Of a DNA stretch of 64,000 nucleotides, positions 1-8,143 are shown one piece after another (positions within the stretch are counted from its first letter, which is position 1; each line of letters opens with the position of its first letter). This DNA comes from Pseudomonadota bacterium. Lineage in GTDB: Bacteria > Pseudomonadota > Gammaproteobacteria > Pseudomonadales > Pseudohongiellaceae. A model generated the notes under the pieces. That model saw only the letters and a program-made list of their open reading frames with translations. It did no database searches and was not told where the DNA came from. Position numbers and translations under genes: made by a program. The stretch covers positions 45,180-109,179 of the forward strand of contig JAQCKF010000011.1 of assembly GCA_027592275.1 (NCBI GenBank), in the 5' to 3' direction.

Positions 1-185
1 CTCAGAAGAAGTTGCTTGAGGTAAACGCCAAATTGGCAGAGCTGCAATCTATGCAACAGACACTAGAGTTGCTGCTGGAGAGCTGCTGCGGTGGCCCCGA
101 GAATGCTACCCACTGCTCGATCATGGAGGCCCTCGATGCGGGGCTATCTAGAGAAGACAAGAACGAAGCGAGGTTAATCAAATGA
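1..185 (+). CDS. MerR-family metal-responsive regulator, C-terminal fragment (ZntR-like)
   Basis: The gene enters from the left edge; the open frame starts at base 3 and stops with TGA at 183-185. About 60 C-terminal residues are visible. They contain a leucine-rich helix of the kind that forms the MerR dimer coiled coil. Then comes ESCCGG, about seven residues, and HCSIMEALDAG. The CC...HC pattern is the C-terminal metal-binding loop of ZntR/CadR-type MerR proteins, which sense Zn, Cd or Pb and activate an efflux gene. The stop overlaps the start of the downstream permease (ATGA, 182-185), so the two are translationally coupled. Family assignment is strong; the exact metal is an inference. 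The DNA-binding half lies outside the window. Confidence 0.85.
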   Translation, partial: QKKLLEVNAKLAELQSMQQTLELLLESCCGGPENATHCSIMEALDAGLSREDKNEARLIK

Positions 186-1249
186 GCTTACTGACGATTT
201 TTTGGAATTTACTTGTCGAGAGTGCGCCTTGGCTGCTCATCGGTTATTTGTTGGCGGGGATCATCTCGCAAGTTATTCCTAGCGAGTGGGTGCACAAGCA
301 GCTGGCAAAGCCGGGCTTCGTCTCCATCGTAAAGGGTGCGCTTATTGGGGCGCCTTTGCCGCTGTGTTCCTGTGGAGTAATTCCCACAGCGTTGGCTGTG
401 CGCAAAGCAGGAGCATCCAAAGGCGCCACATCTTCCTTTTTAGTGGCCACTCCAGAAACAGGGGTGGATTCGATCTCGTTTTCCTATGCGGTCCTCGGTC
501 CAGTATTTGCGATCGCGAGGCCCATTGCAGCGCTGACTAGCGCGATCATTGCTGGAGTGTTGGTGAATAGCTTCGACAAAGAGGACGAGGTAGCAGAACC
601 GGTTAAGGCCGAAAGCAGTTGCTGCCACAGTGAGAAAAAAGAACAGCCTGAGACAGAACTCAGCCTAGGCGAGAAATTTGTCGCTGCGGTGCAATACGGC
701 TATGGCCGAATGATTTCCGATACGGCGAAATGGCTGGTAATCGGCTTAGTGGCGGCGACCATCATTACCGCTGTCGTGCCGCAATCGTTCTTACTGCAGT
801 GGGGAGATGGTTTGCTGGCCATGATCGTCATGGTGATCGTAGGCCTACCTATGTATATCTGCGCAACAGCCTCGACTCCCGTCGCTGCGGGCTTGCTCTT
901 CGCTGGCATCTCACCCGGCGCCGCTTTGGTGTTCATGCTGACCGGCCCCGCTACAAATATCGCAACTATGGGAGTGATCAAGGAACAGTTGGGTATGCGC
1001 TCACTAATCGCCTATATGACGGGTGTGATCGTGACTGCAATAGCTTGTGGACTTATTTTGAATCAACTCTATGCTTTTTACGGCTGGGAGCTGCAGATTT
1101 CTATGATGGTGCATGGCGAGAGCTACCCACTGTGGAGGCAGCTAGCCGCGGTGTTGTTGTGCGTATTGCTTGCGAGAGTTTGGGTGCAGCCCTTATTTGG
1201 GAGTAAGGCTGCTAAGGCGAAAGAGCCAGAGATGGTTGAGTCGATTTAG
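182..1249 (+). CDS. SO_0444-type Cu/Zn efflux permease (ArsP/DUF318 family)
   Basis: A 355-residue polytopic inner-membrane permease of the DUF318/ArsP_1 family. It closely resembles the group named SO_0444-family Cu/Zn efflux transporters. The first half carries the conserved APLPLCSCGVIP motif (Cys62 and Cys64), and a second half repeats the fold around PMYICATASTP (Cys227). A hydrophilic central loop holds SSCCH (about 145-149), a plausible soft-metal site. Expected role: export of a thiophilic metal under the ZntR-like regulator, whose stop codon overlaps this start by 4 bp. ArsP relatives export organoarsenicals, so the substrate is not certain. The ATG start is supported by the overlap and by full family length. 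Confidence 0.85.
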   Translation: MSLLTIFWNLLVESAPWLLIGYLLAGIISQVIPSEWVHKQLAKPGFVSIVKGALIGAPLPLCSCGVIPTALAVRKAGASKGATSSFLVATPETGVDSISFSYAVLGPVFAIARPIAALTSAIIAGVLVNSFDKEDEVAEPVKAESSCCHSEKKEQPETELSLGEKFVAAVQYGYGRMISDTAKWLVIGLVAATIITAVVPQSFLLQWGDGLLAMIVMVIVGLPMYICATASTPVAAGLLFAGISPGAALVFMLTGPATNIATMGVIKEQLGMRSLIAYMTGVIVTAIACGLILNQLYAFYGWELQISMMVHGESYPLWRQLAAVLLCVLLARVWVQPLFGSKAAKAKEPEMVESI

Positions 1250-1278
1250 TACAGCCTTAGCTCAGAGTTATCTTGGGA

Positions 1279-2157
1279 TTAACTGAGGTGGATGCGATGC
1301 TCGGCATCGAGCCGAAAGACACGGTCTGCGGAATCTGGAAGCGTCCGCAGGCAGTGCCGCGTGAGGCGCTCAAAATGTTGAATGAAGCGTTCGATAGCCT
1401 TGCGATCCATTATCCCGCTGGCATCCTTCGCCGCATGCGCTCGCAGCTTCTCTTCCTGCAAACTACGCCATTCTAAGACTTGCTCGAATCCCGGTGCTTG
1501 TAACATCAGCAGCATGTGGATTTGTTCGAATAGGGGTTGGTAGCTTCCCGCCAGTTTTTGATTGACGTAGGCGCGCCAACGACCGTCGCTATCTTCATTG
1601 ATCTCCAATTCATTACTGGGGTGGGTGAGCTCATCCTGGCCTTGCGCTTTTGCGCCAACGAACCAGCCTTCGAAAATGATAATGTCTACCGGCCCACGTA
1701 TTTGCTGGCAGGCATCAAGCCGGCGGCAGTCATCAAGCGACTTGTCGAATCCGGGAAGGGTGACTTGCTGCTCAGGGCCTGCCTCGGCGAGCTGTTTAAG
1801 CAAGTGCAGCGCGAGATCTACATCGTGGGTGCCGGGCACACCGCGTGATCGTAAAAGGGGATGAATTTCATCCGCCAATTCCTGCCGCTTTGCCTTGGAA
1901 TAGTAGAAGTCATCGATGGAAAGATTGGCTACGCGCCGACCGCTGCCCGTGAGCAGGGAGCTCAGCAAATTTGCCAGCGTAGACTTTCCCGTTCCTTGGG
2001 CGCCGTTGATGCCGATTAGAAGTGGGCCTTGCCGGTTCGATTGAAGTTGGGCTTCAATATCGCGAACCAGCGGTAAGAAGCACTGCGTCGCATCCTCCAA
2101 ATAAGTCGATGGGAGACGCTCATGCTGGATAAAATCTTTAATAAGCTGTTGATACAT
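1279..2157 (-). CDS. P-loop kinase, D-glycerate 3-kinase (GLYK-like) family
   Basis: A 292-residue cytoplasmic kinase with a Walker A motif GINGAQGTGKST at residues 49-60, followed by SIDDFYYSK and then RGVPGTHD. This combination is typical of the plant-type D-glycerate 3-kinase/Tda10/YggC-like group of the phosphoribulokinase superfamily. The likely reaction is ATP-dependent phosphorylation of D-glycerate to 3-phosphoglycerate. A phosphoribulokinase- or uridine-kinase-like activity on another small substrate is the alternative. It is monocistronic and convergent with the metal permease; the two stops are about 30 bp apart. The substrate is inferred from family resemblance only. Confidence 0.75.
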   Translation of the reverse strand: MYQQLIKDFIQHERLPSTYLEDATQCFLPLVRDIEAQLQSNRQGPLLIGINGAQGTGKSTLANLLSSLLTGSGRRVANLSIDDFYYSKAKRQELADEIHPLLRSRGVPGTHDVDLALHLLKQLAEAGPEQQVTLPGFDKSLDDCRRLDACQQIRGPVDIIIFEGWFVGAKAQGQDELTHPSNELEINEDSDGRWRAYVNQKLAGSYQPLFEQIHMLLMLQAPGFEQVLEWRSLQEEKLRAHAAKDASGIMDRKAIERFIQHFERLTRHCLRTLPDSADRVFRLDAEHRIHLS

Positions 2158-2377
2158 TGTGCGTAGGTTAACAGCTAAGAAATTGCAAAGGCAAAAATTG
2201 ATTCAGTACACACTGTTCGGTGTGTTCGGAAAACATCCTGTGTTAGCATCGAATCAGTAACTCAACTTCTACTGCAGCTAGGCGATTTCATCTCTTTTCG
2301 TCTAGTGGCTTACGTTTAATTCTTGATGCCTAATTCTTAGCATCTAGCTCTAAGCACGACAACCGATTCTACTCACC
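2158..2377. other. Divergent intergenic region with a small hairpin
   Basis: This 220-bp gap separates the divergent kinase and DnaT-like genes and must hold both promoters. A perfect 6-bp inverted repeat, ACACAC-TGTTCG-GTGTGT, lies at 2208-2225, and TGTTCGG is repeated just after it. It could be an operator or simple local symmetry. No open reading frame stands out. Confidence 0.35.
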
Positions 2378-3553
2378 ATGAAATCTTCACTGCTGCCAGA
2401 ACGACCCTTGATTATATCGCCCACGTTAGCGGCGACCATAGGCTTGGAGGAGGCGGTCATGCTGCAGGTCTTGGCGGAGCTAATCCACGGCAAGGAAATC
2501 TGTCGACGCGCGTCGAACCCGAACCTGGAATGGGCCGTGCTGAGCGACAGCGATTTTCAGACTGCTTTTCCTTTCTGGAGCACCGTAGACATTCGCCGGG
2601 TGCAGAACAGCTTACAGAATTTGGGTCTCATAGTTGTTGATCCAATTGCCGAGTCACGCACTAGCTTCTTTGCAATAGACGATCCCAGTAACGAGTCAGC
2701 AGGCAGCAATTCTGTCAATGTTCAGCCTGCGCCTAGCAGGCAGCCCGAAATGCCTCAAACTGCAGCGTCGATTTCGGCACCCTCGATTCCCAGTAGTGGC
2801 AGTGCCTCATTGATAGCGCCTGATTGGCAGCCCAGTCTCGATTGGATCAAGAAATGCCAACAACACAATGTGCCAGAAGAATTTGTAAATGCCCTTATCC
2901 CTGAGTTCGTTAGCTATTGGCGCGACCGCGGTCAGGCGCGCTTTTCTTGGGGAAATGCATTCTATAAGCACGTGTTAAAGGAATGGCGTAACGAACAAAC
3001 TCGCAAAGGGGCTTTTGAGCTTGCGACCGAGATGTCCGCTACATGGCGTCCTAGTGGAGATGCGATTGGCATCTTAGAGATTTCGGGTATTAACAGCAGC
3101 TTTATAGAAGATGCTATCCCTGAGTTTGTGCTCTACTGGCGCGAGCGGGGCATGGTTAACGGCGCATGGAATACGAAGTTCATCGAGCACATACGCAGAC
3201 AGTGGGCGAAATTTTCGGCCTCATTTGGCTACGATGATACGCCGAAAGCGATTCAGGCGAATTGGCTGCCTAGCAATGACTGTTTCGAGATATTGCAGTT
3301 GGCGGAAATCGATGAAGAGTATGCTAAAAGCAAGATTCCCGAGTTCGTCATGTATTGGAAAGACAGTCAGCAGGTAAAGTCATCTTGGAACACGGTGTTT
3401 CTACAATTCATCAAACAAGACTGGGCGCGGCAGCTGAAACAAACTGAAGGTGCAGATGTAGGCTATGCAGAAAATCAATCCCTTGTTGGATCAAGCCAGC
3501 AAAGAGTTAAAGAAAGATTCCAGCGAATCGCTGACCGAAGTTGGGCGGAATAG
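2378..3553 (+). CDS. DnaT-like primosomal protein with three tandem DnaT-type ssDNA-binding repeats
   Basis: A 391-residue protein with three parts. Residues 1-100 form a replication-associated N-terminal domain (PLIISPTLAATIGLEEAVML...). Residues 105-148 are a Ser/Pro/Ala-rich linker. Then come three repeats at about 150-203, 223-276 and 296-349. Each starts W-x-P-S and ends in IPEFVxYW...W(N/G)xxF...(K/R)xW. The leading tryptophans (150, 223, 296) are exactly 73 residues apart. The repeat matches the C-terminal DnaT domain, which binds ssDNA and takes part in loading DnaB at restarted forks. E. coli DnaT has one copy and is about half this length. Its 3' end overlaps the replication-protein-P gene by 89 bp, so the two are probably co-translated. 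Confidence 0.8.
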   Translation: MKSSLLPERPLIISPTLAATIGLEEAVMLQVLAELIHGKEICRRASNPNLEWAVLSDSDFQTAFPFWSTVDIRRVQNSLQNLGLIVVDPIAESRTSFFAIDDPSNESAGSNSVNVQPAPSRQPEMPQTAASISAPSIPSSGSASLIAPDWQPSLDWIKKCQQHNVPEEFVNALIPEFVSYWRDRGQARFSWGNAFYKHVLKEWRNEQTRKGAFELATEMSATWRPSGDAIGILEISGINSSFIEDAIPEFVLYWRERGMVNGAWNTKFIEHIRRQWAKFSASFGYDDTPKAIQANWLPSNDCFEILQLAEIDEEYAKSKIPEFVMYWKDSQQVKSSWNTVFLQFIKQDWARQLKQTEGADVGYAENQSLVGSSQQRVKERFQRIADRSWAE

Positions 3554-4178
3554 ATCCGTTCCGATTGTTAGTGAGGGTGTGGCGGAATCCACTGGCGAGT
3601 TTAACGATGACGCCAAGCTCGACCGTGTCGATGCGATAAATCAGATTTTCGCAGAATTTGAGTTCGCTTATCACAATCAATTTCATAAAGCCTTCAGCAA
3701 TGTGGAAAGCCAGATTATCGCCAAGAAGTATTGGCTTGGTACTCTCGAGCAGTACTCTCCACTGCAGATCGTGCATGCGGCAAAGCAGGTAATTCGAACG
3801 CAGGATTATCTGCCGTCGATAGCGGCCTTGGTGAAGGCCTGTGAGCAGGGATTAGATTTGTTTGGTTTGCCGTCGCCGCGACAGGCCTATATTGAAGCCT
3901 GTGCAGCGTCATCGCCTAAGCGTGATTATCCATGGAGTCATGAGGCGGTGTATCTAGCTGGGCAGGGCGCGGGTTGGTTTGTTCTTGCGAGCGAGTCCGA
4001 ATCCGCCTCCTTCCCGCTGTTCGACTATCACTACCAGCTGCTTTGCCGGCGCGTGATAAGTGGAGAGCAGCTAGAAGCGGCAGTAGTTACGCCTCTTCCC
4101 GACAAGATCGCGCGCCCACTGAGCAAGGATGAGGCGAAGGCACGTTTTGCGAAAATGCGAGACGAGCTGGGACTCTAG
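3465..4178 (+). CDS. Replication protein P-like helicase loader (phage lambda P family)
   Basis: A 237-residue protein resembling chromosomal homologues of phage lambda replication protein P, which loads DnaB helicase. The recognisable core starts near residue 55 (AINQIFAEFEFAYHNQF) and runs through YWLGTLEQYSPLQIVHAAKQ and DYLPSIAALVKACE, ending in LSKDEAKARFAKMRDELGL. The first 50 residues are low-complexity. The ORF begins inside the preceding DnaT-like gene (89-bp overlap, different frame); a later GTG near 3580 would shorten the overlap. In several marine gammaproteobacterial lineages this protein sits beside a DnaT-like gene and appears to replace DnaC as loader. Assignment is by family resemblance. 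Confidence 0.75.
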   Translation: MQKINPLLDQASKELKKDSSESLTEVGRNRSVPIVSEGVAESTGEFNDDAKLDRVDAINQIFAEFEFAYHNQFHKAFSNVESQIIAKKYWLGTLEQYSPLQIVHAAKQVIRTQDYLPSIAALVKACEQGLDLFGLPSPRQAYIEACAASSPKRDYPWSHEAVYLAGQGAGWFVLASESESASFPLFDYHYQLLCRRVISGEQLEAAVVTPLPDKIARPLSKDEAKARFAKMRDELGL

Positions 4179-4204
4179 TTCTTGCTCTGGCGCCAATCTA
4201 CGCA

Positions 4205-5875
4205 CTAGCCATTTAACTTCTTGTACTTAACGCGTGTCGGTTCGTTGGAATCGCCGGTACGCTTTCTGCGTTCCGCCTCATAGTCTGTGTAGTTCCCTTC
4301 GTGCCAGGTGACTTCGCTTTCACCTTCGAACGCGAGGATGTGAGTGCAGATACGGTCAAGAAACCAGCGATCGTGCGAGACCACAATGACGCAACCTGGA
4401 TAGGCGAGCAGGCCTTCTTCGAGGGCGCGCAAAGTTTCAACATCCAGATCGTTAGTTGGCTCGTCCAGCAGCAGAACATTGCCGCCGCGCTTCAGCAGCT
4501 TCGCCATATGTAAGCGGTTGCGTTCACCGCCCGATAGGTCTTTCACAAATTTCTGCTGATCGCCGCCCTTGAAGTTAAAGCGACTGGCATAGGCTCTGGA
4601 GGAGACCTCATACCTGCCAATTTGCAATTGCTCCTGTCCATCAGAAATTTCCTGCCAGACGGTGTTCTCACCAACGAGCTCATCGCGGCTCTGATCGACA
4701 TAGGCAAGATCAACTGTCTCTCCTAATTCTATCGAACCACTATCGGGTTGTTCCGTGCCAACGAGCATGCGCAAGAACGTCGTCTTACCAGCACCATTGC
4801 CACCGATGATACCGATGATGCTTCCCTTGGGTACCGAGAAGCTCAGGTTCTCGATCAGGCTCTTATCCAGGAAGCCCTTGCAGAGGTCTTTTACCTCGAT
4901 GACTTTATCCCCCAATCTGTTGCCCGGAGGAATATATAATTCAGACGTCTCATTACGTTTCTGGAAGTCTAGTGAATTCAGCTCCTCGAAGCGCGCGATA
5001 CGGGCCTTGCTTTTGGACTGTCTTCCCTTGGGGTTCGCTCGCACCCATTCCAGTTCAGACTTTATAGTGCGCTCGTGGGCGGCTTCTTTCTTAGCCTCTG
5101 ATTCCAGTCGCTGCTCTTTCGTTTCAAGCCAGTTAGTGTAGTTGCCTTCGTAGGGGATGCCATAGCCGCGGTCCAATTCGAGAATCCAACCTGCGGCATT
5201 ATCGAGAAAGTAGCGATCGTGAGTGATCGCAACCACGGTGCCTGGATAGTCTTGCAGGAAGCGTTCTAGCCAGCCGACACTTTCAGCATCTAGATGGTTC
5301 GTTGGCTCATCGAGTAGCAACATGTCTGGCTTGCTCAGTAGTAGCCGGCAAAGGGCTACACGGCGTCGCTCTCCTCCGGACAATTTGCTTACGTCGGCAT
5401 CCCATGGCGGCAGGCGCAGAGCATCAGCGGCTCGCTCTAAAACCCGTTCGATCTCCCAGCCATCGCAGGTATCGATCTTGGTCTGCAGCTCGCCCTGTTG
5501 CTCCAACAGTTCGGTCATCTCCTCGTCGCTCATGGGCTCAGCGAATTTGTCGCTTATCGCATTGAAGTCTTCTACGAGACTGATGATCTCCTGCACACCC
5601 TGCTGTACGTTGCCGCGCACATCTAGATCTTCATCCAGCTGGGGCTCCTGCGGAAGGTAGCCGATATTGATGTCAGACTGCGCGCGCGCTTCCCCATTAA
5701 ACTCCGTGTCTAGACCGGCCATGATTCGCAGCAGCGTCGATTTGCCGGAGCCATTCAGGCCCAATACACCTATCTTTGCCCCAGGGAAAAAGGACAATGA
5801 GATGTCTTTCAGAATTTGTCGTTTCGGCGGGACGATCTTGCTGACTTGATGCATGGTGTAAACAAATTGTGCCAT
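4205..5875 (-). CDS. ettA: Energy-dependent translational throttle protein EttA (ABC-F)
   Basis: A cytoplasmic ABC-F ATPase that binds the ribosomal E site and gates entry into elongation according to the ADP/ATP ratio. Two ABC domains are visible. The first has LGLNGSGKST and LSGGERRRVALCRLLL followed by LLLDEPTNHLD. The second has GGNGAGKTT, LSGGERNRLHMAKLL and LLLDEPTNDLD. An arm and linker rich in charged residues lie between them. The open frame extends further upstream, but MAQFVYTMHQVSK matches the EttA N-terminus and is preceded by AGGAAA at a suitable distance. I therefore start at 5875, giving 556 residues, the usual length. Single gene, divergent from glyA. Confidence 0.95.
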   Translation of the reverse strand: MAQFVYTMHQVSKIVPPKRQILKDISLSFFPGAKIGVLGLNGSGKSTLLRIMAGLDTEFNGEARAQSDINIGYLPQEPQLDEDLDVRGNVQQGVQEIISLVEDFNAISDKFAEPMSDEEMTELLEQQGELQTKIDTCDGWEIERVLERAADALRLPPWDADVSKLSGGERRRVALCRLLLSKPDMLLLDEPTNHLDAESVGWLERFLQDYPGTVVAITHDRYFLDNAAGWILELDRGYGIPYEGNYTNWLETKEQRLESEAKKEAAHERTIKSELEWVRANPKGRQSKSKARIARFEELNSLDFQKRNETSELYIPPGNRLGDKVIEVKDLCKGFLDKSLIENLSFSVPKGSIIGIIGGNGAGKTTFLRMLVGTEQPDSGSIELGETVDLAYVDQSRDELVGENTVWQEISDGQEQLQIGRYEVSSRAYASRFNFKGGDQQKFVKDLSGGERNRLHMAKLLKRGGNVLLLDEPTNDLDVETLRALEEGLLAYPGCVIVVSHDRWFLDRICTHILAFEGESEVTWHEGNYTDYEAERRKRTGDSNEPTRVKYKKLNG

Positions 5876-6245
5876 TGAACTGTTTCCTAAGAATAGCGTT
5901 TGTAAATTTAACGTTTCTGAAAATAATACCTTCAATACAAGGTCTTGGGGCTGAAGCGAATACCCTGTGCCCACTCAATAGTGCCGCTGGCGCGGCTGCA
6001 ACAATGCTTGCACCGATCGATCGCTATTATGGCACAAGCATAGTGCACTTTTCTGCCCAATCGCGGGCCTCAATCGGGGCAGAATACTAAGAATATTAAT
6101 GCTCAAAGAAAGCTCATCATGTAGAATAGCGCCTTCAAAAACCCTGATATGCAAACATAATCGCGAAAGCGAATCTGGCATAAATCGGGAAAAAATTCCA
6201 GATTCAAGCATAACCCTCATAACCAGTAACCCTTCGGAGTAGCAG
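5876..6245. other. ettA-glyA divergent intergenic region
   Basis: A 370-bp gap between two divergent genes. An 8-bp perfect inverted repeat TTCTGCCC/GGGCAGAA (6051-6058 with 6077-6084) encloses an 18-nt loop. No T-run follows, so it is not a terminator. I see no glycine or tetrahydrofolate riboswitch core upstream of glyA. The glyA start is preceded by TCGGAGTAGCAG, a reasonable ribosome-binding site. Confidence 0.4.
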
Positions 6246-7499
6246 ATGTTTAAGAGCGACACTAGTCTTTCAGAATTTGACCCAGAAATTAGCGCGGCCA
6301 TTGAAAAAGAGAGAACTCGCCAAGAGCAACACATCGAGCTAATCGCATCCGAGAATTACACAAGCCCGCTGGTTATGGAGGCGCAGGGTTCAGTGCTAAC
6401 CAATAAATATGCCGAAGGTTATCCCGGCAAGCGATACTACGGTGGCTGCGAGCACGTTGATGTTATCGAGAACTTGGCTATTGCTCGAGCGAAGGAATTG
6501 TTCGGGGCGGACTATGCAAACGTGCAGCCACACTCAGGCTCGCAGGCAAACGCTGCTGTCTACATGGCGCTATTGAAGCCAGGCGATACGGTGTTGGGCA
6601 TGAGCCTGGCAGATGGCGGACACCTTACTCATGGTGCCAGTGTGAGCTTCTCAGGAAGAATCTACAATGCTGTGCAATACGGCCTGCATAGCGAAACCGG
6701 CGACATTGACTACGAGCAGGTGAATGCGCTTGCTCAGGAACATAAGCCGAAAATGATCATGGCTGGCTTCTCCGCGTTTTCTCGTGTTGTCGATTGGCAG
6801 AAATTCCGCGATATAGCGGACAGCATCGGTGCTTACTTCGTGGTCGACATGGCTCACGTCGCGGGATTGATCGCTGCCGGCGTCTATCCAAGCCCGGTAA
6901 ACATCGCTGATGTCACTACGTCAACTACGCACAAGACCCTGCGCGGGCCGCGCGGTGGAATCATCCTCGCCAAAGCGAATCCTGATCTAGAGAAGAAGCT
7001 CAACTTTGCAGTATTCCCAGAGAGCCAAGGCGGGCCATTGATGCACGTCATTGCAGCGAAGGCAGTGTGCTTTAAAGAAGCAATGAGTGAAGACTTCAAG
7101 AACTATCAGGCGCAGGTAGTCGCTAACGCAAGAACTATGGCGAAGGGATTTATCGATAGAGGCTTCGATATTGTGTCAGGCGGGACGGACGACCATCTAT
7201 TCCTTCTCAGCTTAATCAAACAGGATATTACTGGCAAAGATGCCGATGCGGCTTTGGGGCGAGCGAATATTACGGTTAACAAGAACGCCGTACCAAACGA
7301 CCCGAGGTCGCCGTTCGTAACAAGCGGCCTGCGCCTAGGCTCGCCTGCAATCACCACGCGCGGGTTCGGTGAGGTTGAGGTTGCCGATCTAACTGCTTGG
7401 ATGTGTGATATTCTCGATGATATAGAAAACGAAGCGGTGATAGCCGAAGTAAAGCAGAAGGTAGTTGAGCTCTGCGCACGCTTTCCTGTGTATCAATAA
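6246..7499 (+). CDS. glyA: Serine hydroxymethyltransferase
   Basis: A 417-residue PLP enzyme that interconverts serine and glycine with transfer of a one-carbon unit to tetrahydrofolate. The sequence is canonical: [10 protein letters not shown] near residue 31, [15 protein letters not shown] near 53, and the PLP-binding lysine in [15 protein letters not shown] (Lys230). Length matches the bacterial family. GGAG lies just upstream of the ATG. It precedes nrdR in the same direction, a gene order common in gammaproteobacteria. The 90-bp gap contains a hairpin but no T-run, so read-through into nrdR is possible. Confidence 0.97.
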   Translation: MFKSDTSLSEFDPEISAAIEKERTRQEQHIELIASENYTSPLVMEAQGSVLTNKYAEGYPGKRYYGGCEHVDVIENLAIARAKELFGADYANVQPHSGSQANAAVYMALLKPGDTVLGMSLADGGHLTHGASVSFSGRIYNAVQYGLHSETGDIDYEQVNALAQEHKPKMIMAGFSAFSRVVDWQKFRDIADSIGAYFVVDMAHVAGLIAAGVYPSPVNIADVTTSTTHKTLRGPRGGIILAKANPDLEKKLNFAVFPESQGGPLMHVIAAKAVCFKEAMSEDFKNYQAQVVANARTMAKGFIDRGFDIVSGGTDDHLFLLSLIKQDITGKDADAALGRANITVNKNAVPNDPRSPFVTSGLRLGSPAITTRGFGEVEVADLTAWMCDILDDIENEAVIAEVKQKVVELCARFPVYQ

Positions 7500-7516
7500 G
7501 CGTAGTGAGTGGTAGC

Positions 7517-7535
7517 TGACTCCTTAGATGAGTCA
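7517..7535. other. Hairpin between glyA and nrdR
   Basis: A perfect 6-bp inverted repeat TGACTC/GAGTCA with a 7-nt loop lies 18 bp after the glyA stop. No poly-T tract follows, so intrinsic termination is unlikely. It could be an mRNA-stabilising hairpin or a protein site. Confidence 0.3.
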
Positions 7536-7589
7536 ATCGAGATAACCCCTTGCTGCATTATTAGAATATTAGTTGAATGAGTGGTTTTT

Positions 7590-8051
7590 ATGCATTGTCC
7601 CTTTTGTGGAGCGATTGACACCAAAGTAATAGATTCTCGATTAGTAACCGAGGGCAATAATGTCCGTCGCAGACGCGAGTGCATTACCTGCGAAGAGAGA
7701 TTTACCACCTACGAGTCTGCCGAATTGGTGATGCCAAGAATCATCAAGACGGATGGCATACGAGAGCCTTTCAACGAAGATAAGTTGATGATGGGCCTAA
7801 CCAAGGCTTTAGAGAAGCGCCCTGTAAGTATCGAGAAGGTGGAAGAAGCGATTACGCGCATCAAGGCAAGCCTGCGCTCCAGCGGAGAGCGGGAGGTACA
7901 ATCTAGAGCTGTTGGCGAACAGGTGATGATCGAGCTTCGCGATTTAGATGAAGTGGCTTTTGTTAGATTTGCCTCGGTCTATCGGAGCTTCAAAGATCTC
8001 GATGAATTTCGAGCGGAAATTGACCGCCTCTCCAAAGATAATTCTAAATAA
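7590..8051 (+). CDS. nrdR: Transcriptional repressor NrdR
   Basis: A nucleotide-sensing repressor of ribonucleotide reductase genes. It starts [18 protein letters not shown]; the Cys3/Cys6 pair and the later CITC pair form the zinc ribbon, and [14 protein letters not shown] lies in the DNA-binding part. The ATP-cone domain follows ([19 protein letters not shown]...). [19 protein letters not shown] is the usual C-terminal signature. The open frame reaches 9 bases further upstream, but the NrdR N-terminus and length (153 residues) place the start at ATG 7590. First gene of the riboflavin cluster, as in many gammaproteobacteria. No NrdR boxes were recognised in this window. Confidence 0.95.
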   Translation: MHCPFCGAIDTKVIDSRLVTEGNNVRRRRECITCEERFTTYESAELVMPRIIKTDGIREPFNEDKLMMGLTKALEKRPVSIEKVEEAITRIKASLRSSGEREVQSRAVGEQVMIELRDLDEVAFVRFASVYRSFKDLDEFRAEIDRLSKDNSK

Positions 8052-8143
8052 GATCAGAGAATTTTCCAGTCTCGGTAACGGCGGAAGCTGCCTCAAAGCC
8101 ACCTTCTCGAGAAATCCGGTTTCTGTAAAACGAAGTCTCATTC

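Noticed and set aside
5976..6245. Possible glycine or tetrahydrofolate riboswitch before glyA
   Set aside because: No conserved aptamer core was found; only a simple inverted repeat without T-run.
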